Source of the DNA: an uncultured Paracoccaceae bacterium
GTDB lineage: Bacteria > Pseudomonadota > Alphaproteobacteria > Rhodobacterales > Rhodobacteraceae
DNA length: 64,000 nucleotides
NCBI GenBank assembly: GCA_938049225.1
Contig: CALICM010000051.1
Location: forward strand, 88,975 to 152,974
Reading direction: 5' to 3'
Of the stretch, positions 1 through 9,428 are shown one piece after another. The position numbers and the translations under genes are program-made. Within the stretch, counting starts at the first letter, position 1; the number at the start of each line of letters is the position of its first letter. Under the pieces are notes generated by a model. It was not told the origin of the DNA and made no database searches. It saw only the letters and a list, made by a program, of their open reading frames with translations.

Positions 1-1545
1 GGCAACCCGCGCACCATTGGGCGCTTCAATTATGACGGTTTGGTCAAGGACTTACTGAAAGCAGAGTTTCCCAACGCGACAGGCCGCACCACCCGTCGCG
101 AGCTTTACGACATCGTCAGTTCAGGCGCGAAGTTCGAATTGCGCGAGCGGGTGATGGCCGATCCAGCCTTGCTGGGGCAGACCATCACCATCCAACTTCT
201 GGCGTCGGATGTAACGGATCTTTACCTTAAAGGCGACTTTGGTCGTTTGCGCGCCCAAGACCATAAGGGCGCGCTGACTGTCACCCAAACCGAGGACGAA
301 GACGTCGTCGAAGTCGCCACTTCCGCCGCCGATTTCGCGGGCGCGCTGGATCGCGTCAAAGCGCAACTTGCCCGCCGAGCGGCTTTCTTACGCAACCAGG
401 CCAGACTTCAAGACCGGGGCTCTGTCGTCTTTGCCGAACGCGCCGCCGCCGCTGACGATGCGCAAGCCAAGCAGACGAACCAGGCACAGTCCGAACAACG
501 TGCCGCCGAACGCGACCGCTTACTGGCCGAAGCCCTGGACCTGGAGGCCCGCGCCAAGCAATCGGGTGGACGTGAGCTGTTGGACGACGGCGGTCCTTCG
601 GTCCTGTTGCAGGTGAACGGTGGTTGGGTAAAAATGACTGAGATCGACGAAAACGGCGGCTTGGGCACCCCTATCCGCCCCGTCGCGTTTGGCAGCGATA
701 TCGCCCCCACCAGTTGGAGCTATTACCTGCACGATCTGCCCGAGGATGCCCGGAAAATCAGCGATCAACAGATCATCTGGATCGAAAGTTTGGACCGCGT
801 CGGCAAGGTCCAGACTGTCTTCAATACGCGCTTTTTCACCGCCGGCGATAGCCGCGAGCCCGAACTGGCCGGCATTTGGGGCGCTGCGGTTGGGTCGTTC
901 TGGACGATGCTCGTAACCTTCGGCCTGGCCTTTCCCATCGGCGTCTCAGCCGCGATCTATCTTGAGGAATTCGCCCCCAAGAACCGCCTGACCGATTTCA
1001 TCGAGGTCAACATCAACAACCTCGCTGCTGTCCCTTCTATTGTCTTCGGCCTCCTCGGATTGGCGGTGTTCCTGGGCTTCTTCGGCGTTCCCCGCTCGTC
1101 GCCCCTGGCGGGTGGCATCGTCTTGGCCCTAATGACCTTGCCCACCATCATCATCGCCGCGCGCGCTGCAATCCGGGCCGTGCCGCCCTCGATCCGTGAC
1201 GCGGCCTTGGGTTTGGGGGCCTCAAGACTGCAAACCTCGTTCCACCATGTTCTGCCGCTCGCCATGCCGGGCATTTTGACTGGCACGATCATCGGCATGG
1301 CGCAGGCGTTGGGCGAAACCGCGCCTTTGATTATGATCGGCATGGTCGCCTTCATCGTTGATGTGCCCACCGGCATCACCGACAGCGCCACGGTCCTGCC
1401 GGTCCAGGTCTTCCGCTGGTCCGACTTCCCCGAACGCGCCTTCGAGGCGCGCACCGCCGCTGCGATTTGCGTGCTGCTCGTGTTCCTAATTCTAATGAAT
1501 GCGATCGCCGTTTTCTTGCGTAAACGTTTCGAACGCCGCTGGTAG
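1..1545 (+). CDS. pstA: Phosphate ABC transporter permease PstA (5' end outside window)
   Basis: Inner-membrane permease subunit of the high-affinity phosphate importer PstSCAB. The frame is open from base 1, so the start lies upstream; the first visible start-like codon (TTG, 40) is probably internal. About 514 residues are visible, longer than the ~300 of enterobacterial PstA. The extra part is a soluble N-terminal region of about 270 residues, rich in Ala, Glu and Gln around residues 115-195, as in other alphaproteobacterial PstA proteins. The C-terminal half has the membrane segments and the permease coupling loop (AALGLGASRLQ), followed by ALGETAPLIMIG, typical of PstA. pstB follows after 21 bases. 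Family assignment is firm; the true N-terminus cannot be seen. Confidence 0.93.
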   Translation, partial: GNPRTIGRFNYDGLVKDLLKAEFPNATGRTTRRELYDIVSSGAKFELRERVMADPALLGQTITIQLLASDVTDLYLKGDFGRLRAQDHKGALTVTQTEDEDVVEVATSAADFAGALDRVKAQLARRAAFLRNQARLQDRGSVVFAERAAAADDAQAKQTNQAQSEQRAAERDRLLAEALDLEARAKQSGGRELLDDGGPSVLLQVNGGWVKMTEIDENGGLGTPIRPVAFGSDIAPTSWSYYLHDLPEDARKISDQQIIWIESLDRVGKVQTVFNTRFFTAGDSREPELAGIWGAAVGSFWTMLVTFGLAFPIGVSAAIYLEEFAPKNRLTDFIEVNINNLAAVPSIVFGLLGLAVFLGFFGVPRSSPLAGGIVLALMTLPTIIIAARAAIRAVPPSIRDAALGLGASRLQTSFHHVLPLAMPGILTGTIIGMAQALGETAPLIMIGMVAFIVDVPTGITDSATVLPVQVFRWSDFPERAFEARTAAAICVLLVFLILMNAIAVFLRKRFERRW

Positions 1546-1566
1546 GCCCTATCGACGGAGAGTGTT

Positions 1567-2364
1567 ATGACCAATATGCGTATGGTGGACGAGGCGAGTA
1601 AAATGCAGGACGTCAAAATCGAGTCTAGGGGTGTCCATGTGCACTACGGCACCAACGAGGCGATAAAGGGCGTCGATGTCGATATTCTGGACAAAACCGT
1701 CACGTCGTTTATCGGCCCCTCGGGCTGCGGCAAGTCGACCTTTTTGCGATGCCTGAACCGGATGAATGACACCATCGACAGCTGCCGCGTAACTGGCAAG
1801 ATCCTTATGGACGGCGACGACATATACGATCGCGCGGTCGACCCTGTGCAATTGCGCGCCCGTGTTGGCATGGTTTTTCAGAAACCCAATCCCTTTCCGA
1901 AATCGATCTACGACAATGTGGCTTACGGTCCCCGCATTCATGGGTTGGTGGCCAACAAGGCCGACCTTGACGATGTGGTTGAACAATCCTTGCGCCGCGC
2001 GGCCTTGTGGACCGAGGCGAAGGACCGCCTGGCCGAACCGGGCACGGGCCTGTCGGGTGGCCAACAGCAACGCCTGTGCATTGCCCGCGCAATCGCGACA
2101 GCCCCACAGGTTCTGCTGATGGACGAACCCTGCTCGGCCCTTGATCCGATCGCGACCTCGCAGATCGAGGATTTGATCGATGAGTTGCGCGCCAGCTTCT
2201 CTGTCGTGATCGTCACCCACTCGATGCAGCAGGCCGCGCGGGTCAGCCAGAAAACCGCCTTTTTCCACTTGGGCGAGATTGTCGAATACGGCGACACGCC
2301 CAAGATATTCACCAATCCCGAAGACCAACGCACCCAAGATTACATCACCGGCCGCTTCGGCTGA
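1567..2364 (+). CDS. pstB: Phosphate ABC transporter ATP-binding protein PstB
   Basis: Cytoplasmic ATPase that powers phosphate import with PstA/PstC. It has 265 residues, the usual length for PstB. Walker [10 protein letters not shown] is at about 50-58, the ABC signature LSGGQQQRL at about 162-170, and the Walker B stretch VLLMDEP at about 182-188, followed by the D-loop SALDP. The run [12 protein letters not shown] just after Walker A is characteristic of PstB. An ATG at 1603 (MQDVKIES) is a possible alternative start; 1567 is preferred because GGAG lies just upstream of it (CGGAGAGTGTTATG). It lies between pstA and phoU in one operon. Confidence 0.96.
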   Translation: MTNMRMVDEASKMQDVKIESRGVHVHYGTNEAIKGVDVDILDKTVTSFIGPSGCGKSTFLRCLNRMNDTIDSCRVTGKILMDGDDIYDRAVDPVQLRARVGMVFQKPNPFPKSIYDNVAYGPRIHGLVANKADLDDVVEQSLRRAALWTEAKDRLAEPGTGLSGGQQQRLCIARAIATAPQVLLMDEPCSALDPIATSQIEDLIDELRASFSVVIVTHSMQQAARVSQKTAFFHLGEIVEYGDTPKIFTNPEDQRTQDYITGRFG

Positions 2365-2387
2365 TTGCCATTCAAAGGACCGATCTC

Positions 2388-3086
2388 ATGGGCCCTCATA
2401 TCGTATCCGCTTTCGACGACGACCTGACCATGATCGAGGCCAAGATCTCCGAGATGGGCGGTCTGGCCGAGGAGCTTCTGGCGAGTGCTTTGGAAGCGGT
2501 TGAGAAGCGCGACACCGCCCTGGCCGAAGCCGTGGTTGCCCGCGACGCAAAGCTGGATGCGCTCGAGATGGAGGTCGAGGAAATGGCCACCAACACCATC
2601 GCCCTGCGCCAGCCGATGGCGCAGGACTTGCGGGTGCTGATCTCGGCTGTGAAGATCTCGTCAACGCTTGAACGGATCGGCGATCTGGCCAAGAATATTG
2701 CCAAGCGCGCGATGACCTTTTCGCGCAGCAAGCCGTTCAGGCTGACCTCGTCGATCCTGCGCATGGGCCGCGCCACCCAGGCCCAACTGACCGAGGTTTT
2801 GAACGCCTATAGCGCCCGCGACACCGAAGCGGCGGTGGCGGTCTGGCGTAAGGATGTCGACATCGACGAGATGTACAACGCCCTGTTCCGCGAATTGGTC
2901 ACCTATATGATGGAAGACAGCCGGATGATCGCGGCGGGCGCGCAGATGTTGTTTATCGCCAAAAACCTCGAGCGGGTCGGTGACCACACCACCCATATCT
3001 CGGAGATGGTTTATTACATCCGCAAGGGCGAGCCGCTGGGCGACGATCGGCCCAAGGGCGAACCGCTTGGGTTGGACTTGGAATAA
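2388..3086 (+). CDS. phoU: Phosphate signalling complex protein PhoU
   Basis: Negative regulator that links the Pst transporter to the PhoR/PhoB two-component system and so represses the Pho regulon when phosphate is plentiful. The 232-residue protein has the two tandem three-helix PhoU repeats. The conserved metal-binding type stretches are visible, for example ALRQPMAQDLR followed by ISSTLERIGDLAKN in the first half, and the matching NLERVGDHTTHISE in the second half. It begins 23 bases after pstB and ends 16 bases before phoB, so it is clearly co-transcribed with them. Confidence 0.95.
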   Translation: MGPHIVSAFDDDLTMIEAKISEMGGLAEELLASALEAVEKRDTALAEAVVARDAKLDALEMEVEEMATNTIALRQPMAQDLRVLISAVKISSTLERIGDLAKNIAKRAMTFSRSKPFRLTSSILRMGRATQAQLTEVLNAYSARDTEAAVAVWRKDVDIDEMYNALFRELVTYMMEDSRMIAAGAQMLFIAKNLERVGDHTTHISEMVYYIRKGEPLGDDRPKGEPLGLDLE

Positions 3087-3102
3087 ACGGGGGCCGGGGC
3101 CA

Positions 3103-3801
3103 ATGTGTGCGAAAGTTCTGGTGGTCGAGGACGAAGAGGCGCTGCGCCAGCTGTTGTCCTATAACCTGAGCAAAGAGGGGTTCACCGTGGCGCTTAGCGG
3201 CGACGGGGATGAAGCATTGGTGGCGCTGGACGAGGAAAAACCGGACCTGGTGCTGCTTGATTGGATGCTGCCCAATGTGTCCGGCGTCGAGATTTGTCGC
3301 CAACTGCGCGCCCGCAGTGAAACCCGGGATATCCCTGTGATCATGCTGACCGCCCGGGGCGAGGAAGAGGATCGGATCCGCGGGCTGGAACAGGGGGCGG
3401 ATGACTATGTCACCAAGCCGTTTTCGATGTCAGAACTAGTGGCGCGGATGCGGGCCGTTCTGCGGCGGACCCGCCCGACACTGGCAGGGGATGTGGCGAG
3501 CTTTGCAGATATCCTGTTGGACCGCGAGACACGCCGGGTGCGGCGGGCTGGGCGGGACGTCCACCTGGGGCCGACCGAGTTCCGACTGCTGGATGTGTTG
3601 ATCCAGCGCCCGGGCCGCGTGTTCAGCCGGGAACAGCTTTTGGACCGTGTCTGGGGGACGGATGTCTACGTGGAAATCCGGACCGTGGATGTGCATGTGG
3701 GCCGGTTGAGAAAGGCCCTGAACCGCCGCGGCGAGGTCGACCCGATCCGCACGGTCCGGGCCAGCGGATACGCTTTGGACGAGACCTATGTGGGCGCGTG
3801 A
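3103..3801 (+). CDS. phoB: Phosphate regulon response regulator PhoB
   Basis: OmpR/PhoB-type response regulator that activates phosphate-starvation genes. The receiver domain has the acidic pair at residues 10-11, phospho-acceptor Asp53 in LVLLDWMLP, Thr83 and Lys105 (YVTKPF). The C-terminal winged-helix domain (about 130-230) contains REQLLDRVWG and RTVDVHVGRLRKAL. The open frame extends back to 2980 inside phoU, but ATG 3103 is chosen because the protein then starts MCAKVLVVEDE like its family and just follows the phoU stop; GGGCC/GGGGC lies upstream. Its length of 232 is normal. No phoR follows; phoB is the last gene of this unit. Confidence 0.94.
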   Translation: MCAKVLVVEDEEALRQLLSYNLSKEGFTVALSGDGDEALVALDEEKPDLVLLDWMLPNVSGVEICRQLRARSETRDIPVIMLTARGEEEDRIRGLEQGADDYVTKPFSMSELVARMRAVLRRTRPTLAGDVASFADILLDRETRRVRRAGRDVHLGPTEFRLLDVLIQRPGRVFSREQLLDRVWGTDVYVEIRTVDVHVGRLRKALNRRGEVDPIRTVRASGYALDETYVGA

Positions 3802-4166
3802 ATTTGGGGTGAAGCCAAGGTTTTCATTGCGAAGCCATATGGAAGGCACTTGGCGTTGTCGTTGAAAAACAACCACGTATGGATCAACGGCGTTTCTGAA
3901 GTGCAAATCTTTACAGACCTTTTGGATCAAGAGCGATTGAGCGTTGAGGGTGGCATGACCGCATCACAAAAGCGATGCACCCCGGCACAGTCACCAAGCT
4001 GACCACTCAGGCCCTCGCCTGACAGCCCGCCGGTCGGCGTTCCGAACACCGCGACTCTGGGGTGAACGGCCATCTCGTTTGACCGAACGCTTTGGCGATG
4101 CTTGACGAGGGGTCGACAGAAGTGTGCGATTTGTCCACACGGCCGGTATCCCAACCGAGACACCAC
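3802..4166. other. Intergenic stretch without recognisable gene
   Basis: About 365 bases between phoB and the palindromic repeat. Short frames exist on both strands (for example minus 3927-4166) but none has recognisable motifs, a ribosome site or family resemblance. It may hold decayed sequence, as the neighbouring globin fragment is also decayed. Confidence 0.5.
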
Positions 4167-4273
4167 CTATAGCGTTTCGCCTTAAACTTGAATCACCTAA
4201 CGCTTCCTGAAATCATAGATTTCAACGCGTTAGGTGATGAGATATGCCCCAAGCTAAAGGCGAAACGCTTTAG
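4167..4273. repeat. Palindromic repeat, copy 1 (~107 bp, three nested stems)
   Basis: Nearly the whole element folds back on itself. The outer arms AGCGTTTCGCCTT (4171-4183) and AAGGCGAAACGCT (4257-4269) are perfect complements. The middle arms TCACCTAACGC (4193-4203) and GCGTTAGGTGA (4227-4237) are perfect. The centre GAAATC-ATA-GATTTC (4209-4223) is a third stem. A second copy lies at 9516-9621. The size, symmetry and spread fit a non-coding MITE- or REP-like element; mobility is inferred. Confidence 0.85.
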
Positions 4274-4305
4274 TAAATGAGCGACAAGTGGGGCTCCAAC
4301 TGCAC

Positions 4306-4590
4306 CTAAACCCTCTTGGCCTCCAACGTGCCTGCAGCATCGATCATCACCTTTGCCAAAGTCGCGTAGGCAGCTTTCCAGGCCGATTCGACCTCGGGGG
4401 TCCAACTGCCGCGCAAGCAGGCCTCGAGCGCCCAGAGCATGGCCTCGCCAACCGGGCCATAGTCGCTGGCTTTCACATTGTAGCCCGCGTGCCGCGGACC
4501 CAACGCCACGATGTCGGGCAGCATGGGGTCCAAATTGTCCAAGCTTTGCACCACCGTTGCCAGCGTCGACACGGCCTTCGCGCGCTGCTC
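4306..4590 (-). pseudogene. Globin remnant lacking its N-terminal third
   Basis: The minus-strand frame encodes about 88-94 residues resembling helices E to H of a single-domain bacterial globin: EQRAKAVSTLATVVQSL, then RHAGYNV with the probable proximal histidine, then WTPEVESAWKAAYATLA. Full globins of this class are about 130-150 residues. In this frame a TAA stop sits just before EQRAKA, and upstream sequence up to the hmgA stop (4644) gives no globin A-D helices, so the distal heme pocket is missing. Copy 1 of the palindromic repeat lies about 30 bases beyond its 3' end. It is most likely a dead fragment; the GTG at about 4572 could still allow an 88-residue product, but heme binding looks unlikely. 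Confidence 0.7.
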
Positions 4591-4643
4591 TTACATAAGG
4601 CTTAGCACCGCCCCACGCGCCAGCCGCCGCGCGTCGGACGGTC

Positions 4644-6035
4644 CTATTTCTTGCCTGGCGTGCCGTCGAACTTCTTCTCAAGGTCCGACCAGCAGTCGAT
4701 GTAGTTGTCTTGTAAGGGCGCCTCGGTTGCGGCGAACTGGGTCAGGTGCTGGGGGAAGCGGGTTTCGAACATGAAGGACATGGTGTTGTCCAGCTTCTCG
4801 GGGCCCAGGTTGGCTTTGGACGCGCGCTCGAACGCGGTGCGATCTGGACCATGCGGCAGCATCATGTTGTGTAGGCTGGTGGCGCCCGGCGCGAAGCCAT
4901 CGGGTTTCGCGTCGTACTGGCCATAGATGTTGCCCATCAACTCGGACATCACGTTCTTATGGTACCAAGGCGGGCGGAAGGTATCCTCAGCCACCAACCA
5001 GCGTTCGCGGAACAGCACAAAGTCGATATTCGCCGTACCAGGCAGGCCCGAGGGGGCGGTGAGCACGGTAAAGATCGACGGATCAGGGTGGTCGAACAGG
5101 ATAGCCCCCACCGGGCAATAGGTTTTCAGGTCGTATTTCACCGGGGCGTAATTGCCGTGCCAGGCGACCACATCCAAAGGCGAGTGGCCGATCTGGGTGC
5201 GGTGGAACTGCCCACACCATTTGATAGTGACGGTTGAGGGGGTCTCGCGGTCCTCGAACGCGGCCACGGGGGTTTTGAAGTCGCGCGGATTGGCCATGCA
5301 GTTGGCGCCGATGGGGCCGCGGCCGGGCAGTTCGTACTTTTGGCCGTAGTTCTCGCAGACGAAGCCGCGCGCAGGGCCTTGCATCACCTCGACTCGATAG
5401 ACCAGGCCGCGCGGCAGGATCGCGATCTCTTGCGGGGCGATGTCGATGATGCCCAGCTCGGTGTGAAACCTGAGCGTGCCGTCCTGCGGGACAACTAGCA
5501 TTTCGCTGTCGGCCGAGTAGAAATAATCGTCGGCCATTGAGGCATTGATCAGATAGATATGGGCGGCCATGCCGGTTTGCGTGTTCACATCACCCGCCGT
5601 CGTCATGGTGCGCATGCCGGTCAACCAAGTCAGCGGCTTGTCGGTATGGGGCACCGGGCTCCAACGGTATTGGCCCAGCGATGTGACGTCAGGGATCACA
5701 TGGGGTGCAGTTTTCCAGTAGGGCAGGTCGATCTTTTCATAGCGATGCGAGTGTTTGACCGACGGGCGGATACGATAGCACCAGGTGCGCTCGTTCTGAC
5801 GACTGGGCGCGGTGAAGGGCGTCCCGGACAGCTGTTCGCCATAAAGGCCGTAGTTCGCGCGCTGCGGACTGTTCATGCCTTGGGGCAGAGCGCCAGGCAG
5901 TGCCTCGGTCTCAAAATCATTGCCGAAACCGGGCATATACCCCTCGGTCGTGCCGACGGGGGTGGCGGCCTGCTGGATCAGGCGGGGGTTCTGATCATCA
6001 TTCATCAAGGGCTTCCATAGCTGGGTGTTTGGCAT
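4644..6035 (-). CDS. hmgA: Homogentisate 1,2-dioxygenase
   Basis: Cytoplasmic non-heme iron enzyme that opens the ring of homogentisate to maleylacetoacetate in tyrosine/phenylalanine catabolism. At 463 residues it matches the family (about 440-450) with a short N-terminal extension. Diagnostic stretches are [20 protein letters not shown] near the N-terminus, a cupin core with [17 protein letters not shown], and [15 protein letters not shown], which carries the Glu ligand region, followed by [11 protein letters not shown]. An internal ATG (MNDDQNPRL, near 6005) has a better ribosome site (GGAAG) and may be the true start, giving 453 residues. The other homogentisate genes (maiA, fahA) are not in the window. 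Confidence 0.95.
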   Translation of the reverse strand: MPNTQLWKPLMNDDQNPRLIQQAATPVGTTEGYMPGFGNDFETEALPGALPQGMNSPQRANYGLYGEQLSGTPFTAPSRQNERTWCYRIRPSVKHSHRYEKIDLPYWKTAPHVIPDVTSLGQYRWSPVPHTDKPLTWLTGMRTMTTAGDVNTQTGMAAHIYLINASMADDYFYSADSEMLVVPQDGTLRFHTELGIIDIAPQEIAILPRGLVYRVEVMQGPARGFVCENYGQKYELPGRGPIGANCMANPRDFKTPVAAFEDRETPSTVTIKWCGQFHRTQIGHSPLDVVAWHGNYAPVKYDLKTYCPVGAILFDHPDPSIFTVLTAPSGLPGTANIDFVLFRERWLVAEDTFRPPWYHKNVMSELMGNIYGQYDAKPDGFAPGATSLHNMMLPHGPDRTAFERASKANLGPEKLDNTMSFMFETRFPQHLTQFAATEAPLQDNYIDCWSDLEKKFDGTPGKK

Positions 6036-6072
6036 AGTTTACCCCAATACGTAGGGCAGTGCACGGGGCACA

Positions 6073-6462
6073 TTACCCTGAGAAAAGGCCCAGAACGATG
6101 CCCATCACTGTGCAGCCAACGGTTGCATAAGTCCCATCGATGATCATCAGGGCACGGGGCCGCCCGGCGAAAGCGTAGTTGGTGACAATCCAAGGAACGG
6201 CGATGAACAGACCCAGGCCAAACCCGGTCATCAACCCCCCCATCAACCCTACCGTCCCCGAGGTCGCCATAATATGGCGCATCATACCGGCGACCAGAAT
6301 CGTAGCGATCATGCTGACGATATAAGGTACCGGATTGCTGCGGTTGATGGTCTCTTCGGTCAATCCGTTCGCGGCCATCCACGGCTTGGCCATCGACATA
6401 TACCACACCGATCCCCAGGCATAGCTGGCGGCGGCAGCGACAAGTACAGCAACAATTCCCAT
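6073..6462 (-). CDS. DUF1761 family membrane protein
   Basis: Small integral membrane protein of 129 residues with four hydrophobic segments and the pattern AWGSVWYMSMAKPWM near the N-terminus, as seen in DUF1761 proteins. Function is unknown. The start at 6462 (MGIVAVL) is chosen over the longer open frame (to 6723) because a strong ribosome site (GGGAGGGG) lies just upstream and the added N-terminus has no family character. It lies downstream of nothing obvious and 37 bases from hmgA on the same strand, so it could read into hmgA. Confidence 0.75.
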   Translation of the reverse strand: MGIVAVLVAAAASYAWGSVWYMSMAKPWMAANGLTEETINRSNPVPYIVSMIATILVAGMMRHIMATSGTVGLMGGLMTGFGLGLFIAVPWIVTNYAFAGRPRALMIIDGTYATVGCTVMGIVLGLFSG

Positions 6463-6960
6463 GGTTCCCCTCCCATTGTTTTGGCGAACTATGCGCGCTG
6501 GGGCAGGGATCTCAAGGTCGAAGCGCCAGAGAGAGGGGGCCGGGATGACTGTTCCGCCCCTGTGCCGATGTGATCTGATCATCCGAGGCCAACTGACACC
6601 GCCAACCTTGCTCACAACCTCGATGGCCTGATCCGCCACGGGCGGAAGGCGACGACGAGTTAGGTCTGCCCGAACGAAAGCAAACAAACCTACATACGGC
6701 CCAGAGGGCCAGAAAGTGCGCAACTATAAAGTGTCGGCCGCTCACAATCCCGGATTACGGGTCTGATGCGGGCGTTCATCTGACCATCTGTAGCCCGTCA
6801 GTGCGTGGGTCCACCAAGTTAAGTCCGCAACGGCGGCGCGTTGCCAACTATCCTCGAATTTTTGAATGTGTTGGACAGCACCGGTTGCGATGATTTAGAG
6901 GGAGAAAGTCAGTATTCGGTAAAAAAGTTATGCAATAACCTATATGTATGGGAGCCCCAC
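6463..6960. other. Intergenic region upstream of the RTX gene
   Basis: About 500 bases between divergent genes. It should hold the promoters of the DUF1761 gene and of the RTX gene. The last ~110 bases are clearly more AT-rich than the surroundings. The open frame of the RTX gene extends back to a TTG at 6841, but that part has no family features. No other gene is recognised. Confidence 0.5.
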
Positions 6961-9243
6961 GTGAGAAATAGAATTGTCAGGACACCGGAATTCGCTACGG
7001 CAGGTGACGACCGAATCAATCTTCCAGATACGAACGACCAAATCTACGGGGCCCAAGGGGATGACCGGATTTTCGGCGGCGGGGGCAGTGATCGCCTCAA
7101 TGGCGGCCCTGGCAATGACTATCTCAATGGCGGCGCCGGCGATGACGTTTTCCTTGTCCACTCTTATGGTGGTATGCCCCGCGCAGCTCAGCTTTACATC
7201 GGCGATGCGCCCATGAGCAACGTCGCTCCCGGTTCGATAGATCCAGAAAACGGGCGGCTGGTGGGGGTTCATGAGGATGGACCGACGCAGAACAACACAC
7301 TCATCGTTGGCGGTTCCGGTGCCGACATGGTGGCCTTGGAAGTTCTGATGAATGCGACACTGGAGGTCATGCAAAAGCATGCCCGCCCCAATGGCGGCGT
7401 CGACTGGCGGGCAATCGCCCAGGAAAACACCAACGTCGGCGATCACTGGGTCGATATCTTGGGCGTCAACGTTTGGGCGGATTTTAATAGGGCTGAGGGC
7501 GACAGTATTCTCGTCCGAGGCCACACCGCCAAAGTCGATATCGAGTACAAAGATATCAACGGTGATGGGGATCTCGAGAGCATTCTCACCCTGACCTCGG
7601 GCGATATGCGCAATGGCGCGCCGCAGGCGCATGTTTTTGACTGGCTGGGTGTGCTGATTGTCGACGGCGACCTCGTCACCGAAGACGATATCACCGTTGA
7701 TCCGATGACTTTTCACAACCTTGTCGGCAACATCACCGACAGGGGCGACGTTGCCGAGGCGATAACCCCAAATGGCGACCTAGCCCGGTTCGAAATCGAT
7801 GGCGAGACCATCATCGGCTATGACACACGGTATCGCGAGGACGATCCGATCACGGGCAACATCGAATATTACTTCCAAAACCCCTATATCAACGAGATCC
7901 CGGGTGTGCTCCCCGGTGGCCAGCCACCGGCAAATGGCGATGCAGGCGGTGGGGCATCTATTCCTGTATCCGAACCAACACCTGCTCCAGTGGCGCAGCC
8001 GGCGCCCGCACCCCAACCAGTTGCGCAGCCGGCGCCCCAGCCCCAACCAGTGGCGACACCTGAACCTAAACCAGAACCGCGCGTGGCTCGTGAGCCCGTT
8101 GCTGAACAAACACCAGCAGCGGATCCGGGGATGCCGGTGTTGAACGAAGTCGAGTTTGGGAACGCTTCAGAGAACGTGCGCCATCTGCATCTTAATCACC
8201 GGACCAAGTCTGGGCAGTTCTCGGATTTCAACATCAACAATATTGGTGAATCTGGATCCGAAAAAAGCTACGATATCCTTACGGTGAGAACCTTCGGGAC
8301 ACCCTCGGACGTTAGAAACGAAGACGATTTTATGCAGCTTGTGTCTGCTCTGAAGGGCGACGGGGAACCCGGAACCAACGTGGCTATCTTCGGTCAAGAC
8401 GTCGGTATCCGGATTGGAGGGGCCGAGGTTGTTCTTGAAAACGCGCTTGACAACGGTCTTGATCGAGACGCGCTCATTGATGCGGGGGTTGCCGTTGTGG
8501 ACTCCTTCGATGAGTTGTTCGATGCGGACCCGGGCGTCCCCTCTAACGACTCGCCGTCAACAAACGGTAACACAGACAGTGGAAGGGCACTCGCTGCGCC
8601 TTCGCGATCGGCGCCAGATGTGGAAGCGGGGTCAGCACCGCTTGCAGATACCCAAGTACCGGACCCCGCCGAACCCGATATGGATGCGCCGGGCGATATC
8701 GATACTAGTGGTCCGATCACCGGTACGGCTCGGAATGACGCTATAAACGCAACTTCCGACGATGATATCATCCGCGCCCTTTTGGGCAATGACGAGGTCT
8801 ATGGACAGGCTGGCGATGATATACTCGCTGGGAACCAGGGGCGTGACAGCCTCAACGGAGAGGAAGGAAACGACACCCTCAAAGGGGGGCGCGGACACGA
8901 TACACTGAACGGCGGCACAGGAGCGGACGTGCTGGCCGGACACCGCGGCCGTGATGTCCTGGATGGCGGTGACGGCGATGACATCCTTGGGGGTGGCCGC
9001 GGAGAAGACCTGCTCAGCGGTGGCAACGGCAAGGATACGTTCACCTTCAAAGGTAAGTCAGGACGCGACCAGATATTGGATTTTGTCTCGGGCGAGGATA
9101 AGATTCTAATCGAAGGCGTACAGTTCGAAAGCCTTGATATTTCGCAAGATGGGGACGACGCGCTGGTCAGCGCTAGTCATGTGTCCGTCGTGATCGTGGG
9201 TGCCGATGCAAGCCAGATCACCCAAAACGACTTCATTTTCTGA
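6961..9243 (+). CDS. Large RTX (hemolysin-type) calcium-binding secreted protein
   Basis: Predicted type I secreted calcium-binding protein of 760 residues. GTG 6961 is chosen as start because GGGAG lies six bases upstream; the frame is open to 6841. Order: a short RTX block (AGDDRINLPD, then GGGGSDRLNGGPGNDYLNGG); a unique region with Asp-rich INGDGDLESILTL; a Pro/Ala/Gln-rich linker from about residue 340; a second unique globular part; then a long RTX block of GGxGxDxLx nonapeptides (about residues 615-700) and a hydrophobic-acidic tail ending in DFIF, typical of a C-terminal type I secretion signal. No signal peptide is present, as expected. No hlyB/D-like exporter is nearby. Enzyme activity, if any, is not recognised. 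Confidence 0.85.
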   Translation: MRNRIVRTPEFATAGDDRINLPDTNDQIYGAQGDDRIFGGGGSDRLNGGPGNDYLNGGAGDDVFLVHSYGGMPRAAQLYIGDAPMSNVAPGSIDPENGRLVGVHEDGPTQNNTLIVGGSGADMVALEVLMNATLEVMQKHARPNGGVDWRAIAQENTNVGDHWVDILGVNVWADFNRAEGDSILVRGHTAKVDIEYKDINGDGDLESILTLTSGDMRNGAPQAHVFDWLGVLIVDGDLVTEDDITVDPMTFHNLVGNITDRGDVAEAITPNGDLARFEIDGETIIGYDTRYREDDPITGNIEYYFQNPYINEIPGVLPGGQPPANGDAGGGASIPVSEPTPAPVAQPAPAPQPVAQPAPQPQPVATPEPKPEPRVAREPVAEQTPAADPGMPVLNEVEFGNASENVRHLHLNHRTKSGQFSDFNINNIGESGSEKSYDILTVRTFGTPSDVRNEDDFMQLVSALKGDGEPGTNVAIFGQDVGIRIGGAEVVLENALDNGLDRDALIDAGVAVVDSFDELFDADPGVPSNDSPSTNGNTDSGRALAAPSRSAPDVEAGSAPLADTQVPDPAEPDMDAPGDIDTSGPITGTARNDAINATSDDDIIRALLGNDEVYGQAGDDILAGNQGRDSLNGEEGNDTLKGGRGHDTLNGGTGADVLAGHRGRDVLDGGDGDDILGGGRGEDLLSGGNGKDTFTFKGKSGRDQILDFVSGEDKILIEGVQFESLDISQDGDDALVSASHVSVVIVGADASQITQNDFIF

Positions 9244-9253
9244 ACCAATACTC

Positions 9254-9280
9254 TTGGGGGGCCGTATGTCGGCCCCCCAA
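9254..9280 (+). terminator. Hairpin after the RTX gene
   Basis: A perfect 11-bp stem, TTGGGGGGCCG and CGGCCCCCCAA, with a TATGT loop, begins ten bases after the RTX stop codon. It is not followed by a T-run, so it may act as a weak terminator or an mRNA 3' end stabiliser. Confidence 0.65.
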
Positions 9281-9428
9281 TGACCAAATTCGGACACAAC
9301 CCCTACCCACGAATGGTCTCCCAGCGGATCAAAGGGTTGCTTTTGGTTTCACTCGGTTTTCTGTTACACGGAAGCGCAGAACACGGCATCTGTTGTCATA
9401 CATTCCCAGACAATAAAACGACAAAATC
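9281..9428. other. Intergenic, nothing recognised
   Basis: Non-coding sequence between the RTX terminator and the integrase remnant. No gene or site was recognised. Confidence 0.4.

Noticed and set aside
957..1616. Long minus-strand frame opposite pstA
   Set aside because: Antisense shadow of pstA; composition is Arg/Ala/Thr-rich without family features.
1549..2337. 262-codon frame opposite pstB
   Set aside because: Shadow of a strongly conserved gene; no start signal or motifs.
4193..4681. 162-codon minus-strand frame across the globin remnant and repeat
   Set aside because: It is in a different frame from the globin residues and covers the palindrome; no family features.
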